Source: Ixodes scapularis (taxonomy: Eukaryota > Arthropoda > Arachnida > Ixodida > Ixodidae). From it: 64,000 bases of DNA. Of this stretch, positions 35,901 to 47,900 are shown piece after piece. The first letter of the stretch is position 1, and each line of letters opens with the position of its first letter. Where the stretch lies: positions 90,972,888 through 91,036,887 of the forward strand of contig NW_024609846.1 in the NCBI RefSeq assembly GCF_016920785.2. Direction: 5' to 3'. A model generated the notes under the pieces. That model was not told where the DNA came from, did not search any database, and saw nothing but the letters and a program-made list of their open reading frames with translations. Made by a program: the position numbers and the translations under genes.

Positions 35901-38900
35901 ATTCCCAATCTTCTTCAGATTATGAGAAATGTTATGAATGTAGGGGATGACTACCGGTCTCTGGTTACTGAATCCTTCGCGGGGCTTGGGGGATGTGATT
36001 TGACCTTTTTTAATCTGTTTAAGGAGACTTTCGGCGACTGAAGTTAATATATGTGAAGGATATCCCGCACTTACTATCCTAGATACTTATCCTGTGAAGC
36101 TTGTTAGGCCTGAATGTCGGCAGGACTTGAAAATAGAGTTTTTGAAGCACTGATTAACTATGCCTCTCTTTACCAGTTTGGAATGCGCCGAATTATAATT
36201 GAGGAGTGGTTTTTTCCCTCTTGGCTCGTACGACCAACAGACATGACGGGGCTGAAAAGACAATCTTAGGTCCAGAAATCTTAAGGATCCTAGCTCTGGA
36301 AGCTCGTGCGTAATCTCCAAAGGGTTTAAGCATGTTTTAAACTTGACGAGCACATTGGGCACATGAATCGGGAGGTCTTTTTCGTTGGTGTCCAGGAGTA
36401 TCAAATAGTCATCAACGTAGCGGAACACTTTCACAACAGTCGAGGAATCTAAGCTATTTTGAAGCAGTCTGTCGTGGTGTGCTAGGAATAAATCACTGAG
36501 AATTGGCGCTATGCAGGATCCAATGCAGACTCCATTTTTTTGAAGGTATGTGTTACCGTTCCAAGACACGAAGGTAGACCTGAGGTAAAACCTGAGCAAA
36601 TCAAGAAAGTTGCTTTGGGAAAGTCCTGAGGTATTCTGGAAAGCTATGGCACCATACGAGTCAATGCTGTCTTCAATGCACTCTAAAAGGCGTACCTGAG
36701 GTAAAGCATAGTATAAGTCTTTGATGTCAATTGAGAAGGCCTGGTATTGGTTGGCGCTGTGTTCTTGTAAAAAGCTTATGACCTCATATGAGTTTTTTAC
36801 CAAAAAGGGGTCATCAACTGTTAATAAATTGTCTTTTTTGTAAAAATATAGCCAAAGAGTTTTGCCAGGTGTCTCTTTCTGACACAATAACTCGCAAGGG
36901 ACACTCAACCTTGTGCGTCTTGGCGCTGAAAAATATTTCTAAGCTAAGGTGTTTGCTTTTTTCAAAAGAAGGGCAAGGCTCTTTTATATTTAGGTCCTGA
37001 AGGAGCCTTTTAGCTTCACATTTTACTTTTGTTAATGAGATGCCGTCGTGACGTTGGAACACAGATTCGATTGCTAAAAGGGCTTTTACCCCGAACTCCT
37101 CTTTGGGCATGACAACAAAACCGCCTTCTTTGTCTGCAGGTGTTAAGGTTAAGGAATTCTCCTTCAAGTAATCTTCAACCTTTTTGATTGGCATATGTCT
37201 TACAGAAGGTTTATATCGTGATAAAATGTCTACGCCCTCTGAAGTGCATCTATCACACTCAGATAAAGAAGCCCTTCTTGACACTTCCCTTACTAGAGAC
37301 AGCAGCTCAGGTGCCGATTTTCTGGGTTCTACGGCGAACTTAGGTCCCATACTGAGAACGTGCTGCACATGTTGCGGTAACTGTACGTCTCCGATGATGT
37401 GTACAAGATTGCAGGGACTCGTGGTTTTCTTTGGTGTGATCGCGCGAAGATGGTTTAGGGTGAGACGCCAGAGAATCTCCGTCGTTCTTTCAGTAGTGTA
37501 AGAAATCTCTCGCCATCTCTTTTTTCCCGTCGAAGGACTTGCATTGTCACAGAGTTTAAAGTGAAGGCAATCACGGTAATGTCTTGTTTGCCTATGCCAC
37601 TCGGATTGTAAGATCTTGCATACTCTCCTCCCGTGACCTACAGAGGGGGTAAAGCCCCCAAACAGCTCCTTGACTTCGGGGGGTAATATTTTCACCCGGA
37701 GACAGTAACCGTAGGTCCTCGCTTGACAAGTGGAGATGGCAATCATGGTGGTGAGGAAGGACGAGCTCAAAGATGTTCTTGCGAATGGGCCCGAAGTACT
37801 AGAAATGAAACTTCTTAGAATGGATGCTCGGGTGAGTTGGGTATTCATATTCTGGGAGAAGCGCTAAGTAGATTCACTCACCCTCAAACTCACACTCACA
37901 CTCACACCAGAAAAACGGTCATTCACGTCGCGCTGACTTTCAACTCAAATTGTATTTTCGTCTTCTTTCGTTTTTCTTTTACCCGTTTTAAAATTGTCAT
38001 CCACTTCGTTCTCTTCTGTACAAAACAATTAGCAATGTTTATCGCACATTACCTTCGAGAATCAAGAAAAAACAATTCTTTTTCCGTTAGCGTTATGGAT
38101 GGACTGCTAACACAGGTGTCACTTCTTTTTATGATGTGAGCTGCCTCTATTATCTCACGTGTTCACTGATGATGGTTCTTCGCGATTATGGTGCTATTTT
38201 CGAAGTCCGCGGCGCACCCACAGTCACGGCAGTGAATGCCCAAAAGTCCTGAGTTAGCTTAAACCCTTTGGAGATTACGCACGAGCTTCCAGAGCTACGG
38301 TCCTTAAGATTTCTGGACCTAAGATTGTCTTTTCAGCCCCGTCATGTCTGTTGGTCGTATGAGCCAAGAGGGAAAAAAGCGCTCCTCAATTATAATTCGG
38401 CGCATTCCAAACTGGTAAAGAGAGGCATAGTTAATCAGTGCTTCAAAAACTCTATTTTCAAGTCCTGCCGACATTCAGGCCTAACAAGCTTCACAGGACA
38501 AGTATCTAGGATAGTAAGTGCGGGATATCCTTCACATATATTAACTTCAGTCGCCGAAAGTCTCCTCAAACAGATTAAAAATGTCAAATCACATCCCCCA
38601 AGCCCCGCGAAAGATTCAGTAACCAGAGACCGGTAGTCATCCCCTACATTCATAACATTTCTCATAATCTGAAGATTGGGAATCGCGCAAACATCGACGT
38701 AGTCTTTTCCGCCCCCATCAAACTATCAGGCCTTTGTAAAAAAGTTAACGCCACACCAAAAACTAATACTGTCTGCACTAAAAAGCATAAAACCCCATAC
38801 ATACCTTGCTCAGAAGGAGTGATTTATTCCTTTCCCCTATCATGCGGCAAACAGTACATAGGACAAACTGGAAGATGTATTAACGACAGATTAAGGGAAC

Positions 38901-41900
38901 ACAACAACAACACGCGATTAGCTAACTCAGGACTTTTGGGCATTCACTGCCGTGACTGTGGGTGCGCCGCGGACTTTGAAAATAGCACCATAATCGCAAA
39001 GAACCATCATCAGTTAACACGTGAGATAATAGAGGCAGCTCACATCATAAAAAGAAGTGACACCTGTGTTAGCAGTCCATCCATAACGCTAACGGAAAAA
39101 GAATTGTTTTTTCTTGATTCTCGAAGGTAATGTGCGATAAACATTGCTAATTGTTTTGTACAGAAGAGAACGAAGTGGATGACAATTTTAAAACGGGTAA
39201 AAGAAAAACGAAAGAAGACGAAAATACAATTTGAGTTGAAAGTCAGCGCGACGTGAATGACCGTTTTTCTGGTGTGAGTGCGAGTGTGAGTTTGAGGGTG
39301 AGTGAATCTACTTAGCGCTTCTCCCAGAATATGAATACCCAACTCGCCCGAGCATCCATTCTAAGGGATATTAATGTTGGTTTGCAAAGCTAAACTGAAC
39401 TGTTTTTCCTTTACATTAATAAGCTGAGAGGCGTCAAGAGTAGTAATGGTTGCCTTAGTGGGAGAATCAATTCTATGACGTCTGGGTTAATATTTATAGA
39501 TGATTAATGCTAGTGTTCGAGCACTGTTCCTCATACGGGATAAAAAGTGAGACGTTCTGCCCAAGGGTTAGGAAAGAAGAATCTCTTTTCTTCTTTTTAT
39601 TACAAAATCCTCACGCCGGCACCGGTTCACACAAACAGGCACCCTCACTGGTCTAGGAACTGGGCTGCTACCAGTGCTCTGTGTTGTAGCGCGCTGAGTC
39701 TGCTGACAGGCTGTAACAGCTGTGGCTCTCTATAGTAAAACGCGGAGTATGACGGACAAGGCAAATAGGATCATTAATTCCTTGGAAAGTCTTTTATTTT
39801 ATTATTCAGAAATATTTTTATAGGCGTATTGTTTTCAAGTAAAAATAAGGGATTTTGGAACTGTGTCCTCCTCTTTAATCATATCTAATTAGTGCTTGGG
39901 ATTATGCTAGTTGGTTACTAATGATTTTAATATTGGAACCTGCATATCGTGTTGTCTCTCTCGTCTTAGTGTAGTTTTTGTAAACCTTTGCAGTGCAGTT
40001 AATGAATCCATATATAAATTTTTCTGACTTCATAGTTATCTTACTTGATTTTTATACGCGTTTTTACGCGTTCCCGAGCTCATTAAGAGCGGCATTTCAT
40101 TTATCCGTCTTTTTTCTCGCATACCACAAAAATAAAACCACATCCCGGTTTCGATCGCTCCCATCACCCCATCAGAAACCCTAACCTGTCGCTAAACGCT
40201 TTCACTATACCATTCCTGGGATGATGTATGACCTATTTGAGCGTTTATTTATTGTTATATAATTCTTATTGTTCATATGTCTTAGTTTTAGTACCGTTTT
40301 TTTATCTGCTTTCTCCCTTCACATTGCCTTCAGGCACTGAGGGTGCATTTAATATATGAATAATTTAATATAAGCTGTACCGCCATTTGGTGTGCATTTT
40401 TCAGAGACAGTAAGCTAAGTTTTATTTCACGCACCTTCCTTGAAAATCCGTTACGAGAAATCATTTTTCTAACATAAGCCTATCTGAGTGCACTGATGTG
40501 CTTCAGGTGCGGGGTGGGGCAGGGGAGGCTAAACGCATGTGCGGCAGATCACGCTGTCACGCACGCAAGAGTGGTCGCTTGCACTCCTCGCAGAGATACA
40601 CTTACACAGATGCACGCCCTTGTGCATTCACACACAAAACGGAAACATTTGCATATTTATGTAAGCTGAAGATTGAACACAAGAGCAGAAACCTTGACTT
40701 ACCTATAAACTGATGCTCGTGAAGAGCAACCCGCTGCCAGAAGCAATAAAGCGCATAAAGAAACATGTATACAAGATGCCACTTACTGTAAAACAAAAAC
40801 TCTAACCAAGAAATAATTCGGATCCTGACGTTTCAAGGCCAATTCGGTCCCCTGTTTACGGGTGACAGTTTTCCGTTCTTGTCCTCGTGTTGAAAATAGC
40901 CCAAGGTTGTTGGCTTCTTTAAAGCCATCGTTGTTTGTGCACGTGTTTTAAGGTTCGTATCGCACCGCGTGACGCACCGCAAACCGGAAACGTAGGCGCT
41001 TAAAAGTGTCCCAGCTGACCGGTCGGCATTATTTTCGGTGTTTTGAATGCGCCAGGACTAAAAAAAGGCATATTCGCCAGTTTCTTTTCGTGCGAAAAAT
41101 AGAGCAGTTGTTGAATTCGATCTCGTGACCCTCTTTCTGCGCGTGTATTGCCAGCGCGCTACCCTCCACGTTATTCTTTTTGACGATATAGTGATGCTGG
41201 CGTAGACGTTCCAGGAAGTTTTTAGTTCCCCCAACGTAGGAGGCGGCGCAGTCACCACAAGGAATCCTGTAGACGAGTCCCTGAGCCTTTTCTTTAGGGG
41301 GACGACCCTTAGAAAGAGAGAAGAGGCGTCCAGTGGTGGACACTGTCTTATGTGTCACACTAACGCCGTATTTTCGTAAAACGGATGCGACAGTCTCGCT
41401 TATGTCCAGAAGCTGGCAAATCTCGTCGATTGAGAGGCATGTCTTCTCGGAGAGTTCGGTGTCGGACGACAGTGCCGTTCTCGCTACAGACACCGCAAAG
41501 AGGCACAGGCACACTTGTATATAGAGATACCACGTCGAAGGGCATGAGACGTTCGTCATCCTGCAGTTCGAGACCGGAGGTGAGCTCGATGAAGTGGCCG
41601 GAGTTCTGCAAGTACGTGTTTGTGTTCCCCGTGAGTGATGACAGCAACCAATGTTGGTAGTTTGATAACGTACGTTCAGAACACCGAAAATAGACAGTTT
41701 TAGTATAGCGTTGCTGGCTCTTGCGTACGCAATACGCAATAGTATAGCGTACGCTAAAAATGACCTGCTCGGACCGAATTTAGTTGTGCGTTACGTTTTC
41801 GAGTGAACACCGCGCATGACCTTGGTTAGATTTGCTAGAGCTGCAGAACTCCGCCTGCTTATAGCCCAACCATGCTCCTGGAAAGAAATATTGAAAATGA

Positions 41901-44900
41901 AAACGTGTTCAATCATTTTATTTCAAATTAAACCAAGCCGCAGCTGCCTCGTCAAGCGTGCTTTTCTGCGGGGTACAGAGGCTACAAGTAAAGGCCGGTT
42001 CAGACACTTGTGTCTGAGTGCGTTTGACTGCGTTGCATCGAGTACCGAAAGTGAGTCACCGGCACATCTGTGCTTCGTATGAAGCGTGCAATCCAATTCA
42101 AAGAATCATCTTAGCACACGATATAAGTAGCAGGGATGTCCTGGTTTCTCGCTGCCGCAACGCAGTCAAACGCAGTCAAACGCAACTGTCTGAACCAGGC
42201 TTAAGAGTGCGTAGCCAAATTCGAACACGGAGCCACCATCAATCGTCCCGTTGAAACGGCACTTTTTATCAATGCTATCGCGGAATGAAATTCATGACCC
42301 TGATGTCCAGTGCATAGCGAGATCTTCGGCAATTTCTTTTAGAGTCGCTTGTCCGTCGGCGATGAACTGTGCGAATAGGCTTAGCGTTGAGCAGATCGCA
42401 GCGTTGACGCACATTTCGAGTGGCGAACATTTTCACTGTGCACTCCTTCAGCTGCACGACGATCTGATTTGACCGCGGTAGGTCCCAGAAAGAATTGCCG
42501 AGCTGAACACCACGCAATTTCACGTAACACAGAACTTCGAAAACACCACATCGCCCTTGCTGCGCCAGTCGAGGTAACCGCCATCTTGAAACTGGCGCTC
42601 TCGTTGGGTCCGAGATCTCTCGAGAGCGTCCCGCAAAGCCCGCTAGCCCGCCTCGCAAAATCCCCAGCGTTGCGTGCGTACGCAATACGCTAGCCCTTCT
42701 ATTGCGTTCTGCGCAAGCGCACTCACGACCCGCAATTTTGTTGCGTACGCAAGGCTTTAGCGTACGATCCACTAAAACTGTCTAATAACGTGAACCGGTC
42801 AGCTGGGACGCTTCAAAGTGCCTACGTGTCCGGTTTGCAGTGCGTCACACGGGGCTCTACGAACCATAACACACAGGCAGAAAAACAGCCACTTCAAAGA
42901 AGCTAACAACATCGGGCAATTTGGAAGACGTCGAAAATAACGAAAACAGTCACCCGTGAACAAGGGGCCGCACTGGCCTTGAAACGTCGGGCTCCGAATT
43001 ATTTTTTGGTTGGAGTTTTCCTTTTACATTAATTGTCATGCATAGCCAGGTGCATGTCCACCGAAAGGTGGACATCCACCTTTTAGTGGATGCTTTCGAT
43101 ATGGGCATCCTGAACCTTTCGTTTCAAGATGCGAAAACATGCGTTCCCATTTTCTGGTGTGGTGGTTTACTGATATTTTGATCTTCTCAATTTTCACAAT
43201 ACATAGAACCGTTTGCCAACCAGAATGTTTCAGCTGCTTCAAGAAACTGTAATCCTTCTTAAAAAGTATGTGTGTTCAGCAGCGTAGACCTTCCATTTTC
43301 CCGAAGGAGGGCAGGCTGAGAAGTTCTCCGGGGTAAGGGGGGGGGGGGGGGGGGGGGGGGGGGTCGCGCGTTATCTTTACGCCAGAACTGGAGATTGAAG
43401 CGAACGAAAGCACGCTGGGATTCCATTTCCCATGTATTTTGTCAATAAAGGCAACGTGGGCGTTATTTTGTTTACATGCTACTACTAGAAGCTCGTTACA
43501 TGGGACGTAAACAGCGTCTCGGTAAGGATGATGGCCCGGGCCCGGGGGGGGGGGGGGGCGGCTGTGCCCCCCCCCCCCCTGGATTTTACTAGGTAGGGCG
43601 CCAGCCCCGATTCCCCCCCCCCCCCCCCCCGCCCCCCCGAAGTCTACGCTTGTGTGTTATTCGTGATTATCGCCAAGATAATCGGAACGATTTGTACGTA
43701 GTCAAGAAGGTAGCGGCAAATGCCCCTCAAAGGGAATCATATATCGCTCCGCCATCTCCGCATCCAATAGCGTCCCATCGTTTCTGTGACGTCGCGGCCA
43801 ACGCACAAGGAGGGTCTTGCCTTTCTGTACATATTTGCTTTATCTTTCGACTTTGATTTAGCATTGTGGACGCCACGAGAGGGAGATTAGAGTTTCCCCC
43901 TCCGATCGAAACAATTACGACGTTCTGGGATTAGGTTCCCCCTCTGATGAATACAAAGGCTGCTTTCAGGGGCTCGGTTCCCCCTCCGATGAATACAAAG
44001 GTCGCTTTCTTAAAAAGTGGGATCGGAGACAAGTTGGGCATCACTCTGTAGCCAATATCTACCCATTGAAGCGGAACAAGGAGCGTTTCCAGTGAATTCT
44101 TCTTTCGACTGCGGAGGGACTTGAAACCGGCGCATCACGCTTGTGGGAGGAGCTTCTCCTACCTTCTTGACTTGTAACCGACTATTGTTTTGTTTTCTTC
44201 TCAACTTGACTGTGTTTGTCGCCTAGTCCTTATTTTACGTTTGAAGGAGAAGAAGTTTTCTGGCGTGTGGTTAACGACAAAATTTATGTGGCTACTTCTC
44301 CGTATTCGCTTTTTTATTTAGCCAATGTACTGTATTAAAAATAATCCTTTACATCTTTTGTGACACTAGCATAGGCTATAAATAGCCGATATCATTCCTT
44401 TACTCATTGGCAGTTTCAAAAACGCCCGGAGAGTGCCGAGCGCCTTGTCATCGCTCCGTAGCAAATATAACTTCCGGGCATTAGCCGATGAAGCGAAAAC
44501 ACGAATCGCGAATAAAGAAACGCGAAGATAATAAAGCCATGTCATACATTTTTTAAAGGGGCACTGACAGGGTATTAATAAAAAAACAGTGGGTGAGCAG
44601 GCAAACTAGCGATGGTTAATCAAGATGTTTAAAACCCATAACTGTGGTGAGGAAAAAATTTAAAAACTTAAAGACGAAGAAGAAAAGGCCCAGGAGAAGG
44701 TGTCTCAAACGCAACTAAATCGTTTATTTTCTCTCGCTACTTATGTACTCCCGATAAACACCAGCACCAACGTTCACAATGTACAAATCGGTGCATTGTG
44801 AACGAAGTGTATGTCCGGGAGAGGAGTTGCTGGTGTCAATTTGGTGTATATAAGTAAGGGGAAAAAATAAACGATTTAGTTGCTTTTCAGCACCCCCACC

Positions 44901-47900
44901 TAGAATACTCAAAACCTCCGCATCTCCTGCTTTCCCATCTAGAAAGTTCTTAACAGTCGGATCGCGCTAACTCGGCTATTGGGCCCAAGTCAGACCTTCG
45001 ACGAGCTGATTGAACACGAGCCCCGGCCGAACACCGACGCAGCACTCGTGACCAATTACAGGCCTCCATCGATCTGACTGTGATGATGGCGCTGAGGCCT
45101 TCTGCTTATCTAGGTCGTGTTGGTTTTTTCCTGTGCCTTTTTTCAACTTGAAAGTCTCCCATCTTTCCTTCACCACAGTTTCGAGTTTGAAGCTTCATGA
45201 TTAGGGCATTTCCGCTCACCGATATTTTTATTAAAGCATCACCTAAAAAAGCCCAACTGGCCAGAACAAAACTTGCGGCACGAAATTCGTTTTCCTTCCG
45301 CCCGAAAACAGCCGGCCGAGAATCGGTCGGTTTCAGTGGCGCTCACTGTGTTTTTCATGATTACTTGGCGTTCAAACTATGCGTGCCAAATATATTCAAA
45401 GTCGTGCGTAAGCTAAGGTTTGCATTCAATAATAAAAGTAGAAAAAAATATAAACCTCATATTTGTGGCATCAAAAAAAAAAAAAAAAAAAAGATTTGTA
45501 AAAAAATTGTTGCACAGATCACAGAAGTGCATGTAGTGCGTATGTACTCCGTGTTTACTGAGCCTGTATTTCATCATGCTTACCTACTAAGGCAGTCTAA
45601 ACATGGCGACGTACCGCGGCCTGAACGACGCAATGGCAGTGAACGACAGACCAACGTTGTGAAGGACGTGCAGTCGCTGCCTCTTAACTGTCGTTGGTGG
45701 TACCAGCCAATTGATTTTCAAGCGTATGAACATCGAGCGGAAAAGATATAGGTGAAAATCAATCGCACGACAAACGTTGCACGCAACTTCATGTCGCGCG
45801 GAGCAATGTTACTTCTGGTAGCACTCTTTTTCTCTACATTTCTGCCTTATCCTCGGTACACCCCATTCAAATGTCAGTGCCATGAGCTTCCGAACTCATG
45901 TTTCGGTTTCGGTTTCAAAAAGCTTAGTTTCTTTTTTTTCTTTAATAAAAACATATTTCAGGTCAAACAGGGGTCCAGCGACCTTTGCTAGACCTCATCG
46001 TTCCCGTATGGAAACTTTTATATGGGGCATATCTGGCCATATCAAACATTATGTGATTATATACGGCATGTATACAGTCTTATCTTGCGTATATACAGCC
46101 TTATCTGGCGAATATAAAGCCTTATCTGTAATATATAGAGCCTAATCTGGCGTATATACAGATTTTCTGGCATTTATACAGCCTTATCTGGCGTATATAA
46201 AGCTTTATCTGGAGTATATACAGCTTTATCTGGCGGCCAGTTTTCAATATATTAAAAAGTATTAAAAAATTTAAAAACATTTTTTGTTAGCAAACTGTGA
46301 ATGACTCATTGTTCGCGAGCTAAATATTTGCACAAATAAAACCAAACTTCAACTTTGGCAACCTTAAGTTTGAGATTGTTTGTGCTAATTTTGACGAGGA
46401 TTTCAATGTAGCTTAATTATTTCAAAGTGATAACATTACGCCCGAATAGACGATTTGCTAAATCCCCCAAGCACCTCGGCCTGTACTCGAGGAATCATGG
46501 GGACGGTGTTTCTTCAGCTGACTAGTGATCCAAAATTACGACCAATTTTATAGTTACAGTTTTGAGTGTAATTCGGAGTCACCTTGAACAAGTGTCGTAT
46601 AGGACCCAAGTACCTGTCACACCACTTTTAAAATGTCCCGCCAATGTCAGTACTGTGCACTCTGTCCAACCTTCAACCTGGATGAGCTGCAGACATATCT
46701 TACACTACTATCATTCTCGTACAGCTTCAAAGACGCTGATATTGAGTTAGAAGCGCTAAACATGCTATAAACAGCTCCGCGGAATCCGAACTAAATCCCG
46801 GTTTTGGCTGTCGTGATTTCTCGCCTTTTAAGTAATTCCTGCTAAAACAACAATCACGAGAACGTCAATATTGTAAGAGATTTCGGCGGCTCAGCCTGTT
46901 TGAAGTTTGGACAGACAGTGTCATAAACGCTGCCATTGACGAAAATTTTTAAACGTGATATGACAGGTCCTTGAGCCCTATGGGGCGCTTCTTCAGGATG
47001 ACTACGAATTACACTCGAAACTGTGGAACCATGGAATTGGTCAAAACTAGCGATCAATAGGGAGCCGAAGGATCAGCGTTTCCATAATTTCTCGAGTGCG
47101 GGCCGGGGCACTTGGGAGAATTGTAGAAGTGTTGATTTCAGGCTTGTGTCCTTTAGATATGCCTGGCCAGATCTGGAATTTCGTTACTTAGCCAGATCTG
47201 GGATTTCCATACCTGGCCAGAGGTTTCAGGCTCTATCTGGCATTATGAGGCTATATCTGGCAGATATACCATATCAGGTTTTATGAGGCCAACTTTTGAT
47301 ATGGCCATATCCGAAATCTTTATATCTGGCGAGATATGAGTTGTTTGTAAGGGTTACCTCAGAGCGCAGACTATACTCCGTTAAACCTTATGTTGCACCG
47401 CAGCGAAGGCTAGAAGCGCGAGCTCATAGCGTTGGCAACTGCCGTTGGTGCACAAGAGTTTGCGCCACCGAGGTGTGCCATAGAGCAAGGAGCTCGCGCT
47501 TGTAGCCTTTCCTGCGGTACAACACAAAGTGAAACACAGTATAGTTGGGCACAAAAGTTATCATCATTATCATCCCACGGGGTTGCAGCTTCGGTCTGGG
47601 CCGGAAATGAAAAATTTCGTATTGTAACATAAATATTTGACAAAAATTTTTTTTTAGACGAACTTAATTTTTGAGACGTATTTATCCTAACCAGGCAGAA
47701 AAAAAATGTTTCGTCTTAGTGTCAGTGCCCTTTTCAAGGGATACTACAACAAAATTTCGGTGTTTAATTCTTGGTCTATATGTGTTCAAGAAAGCAGTAC
47801 CGCATCAGATTTACCAATCTCTTTTTGAAAACGACAATAAAAGGAGTTTTAAAACGAATTAAACGATTAGCAAAGAGCACCTGGTGGATGTCGCTAAAGC

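Larger units (their letters stand above)
35255..39364 (-). mobile_element. Penelope-like element, composite with inverted partial copy
   Basis: The composite is flanked by an 11-bp target duplication GGGATATTAAT at 35244-35254 and 39365-39375. From right to left it holds three parts. The first is a nearly full minus-strand unit (coding start 37848, 3' end 35255). The second is an extra copy of that unit's last 410 bp upstream of it (37849-38258, same orientation), the typical pseudo-LTR. The third is a 5'-truncated unit in the opposite orientation (about 38256-39364, plus). The plus unit runs past its 3' end into about 30 bp of the next unit's coding start, so its template was a tandem dimer. 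RT plus GIY-YIG identifies a Penelope-like element. Intron 6 of the M13 gene is its host site. Confidence 0.93.
40785..43030 (-). mobile_element. Second, degenerate Penelope-like element with inverted ends
   Basis: About 240-bp inverted arms lie at 40785-41040 and at 41660-41692 plus 42783-43030. They match at AATAATTCGG...GACGTTTCAAGGCCA, GTGACAGTTTTCC, GTCAGCTGGGAC and ACACCGAAAATA. The arms are the 3' untranslated regions of two units pointing outward, as in 35255-39364. The minus unit keeps RT and GIY-YIG pieces. The plus arm is split by the TA-flanked element at 41693-42782. I could not define a target duplication. Confidence 0.8.

Noticed and set aside
42275..42772. 165-codon minus frame in the TA-flanked element
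   Set aside because: I could not recognise a transposase or any other family. The arginine-rich start overlaps the terminal repeats. It is left unassigned within the mobile element.
35255..43030. Hammerhead ribozyme in the Penelope-like pseudo-LTRs
   Set aside because: Penelope-like elements often carry one, so I looked for CTGATGA...GAAA cores in the sense orientation. The only CTGATGATGG is on the antisense strand and lacks the rest of the fold.
43320..43640. Poly-G/poly-C tracts as CRISPR-like or structured repeat array
   Set aside because: They are homopolymers inside a short transposable element with an 8-bp target duplication. There is no repeat-spacer periodicity.
45197..45751. 184-codon plus frame
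   Set aside because: It runs through a poly-A tract giving a lysine run, has no known domain, and shows no exon borders or continuity.
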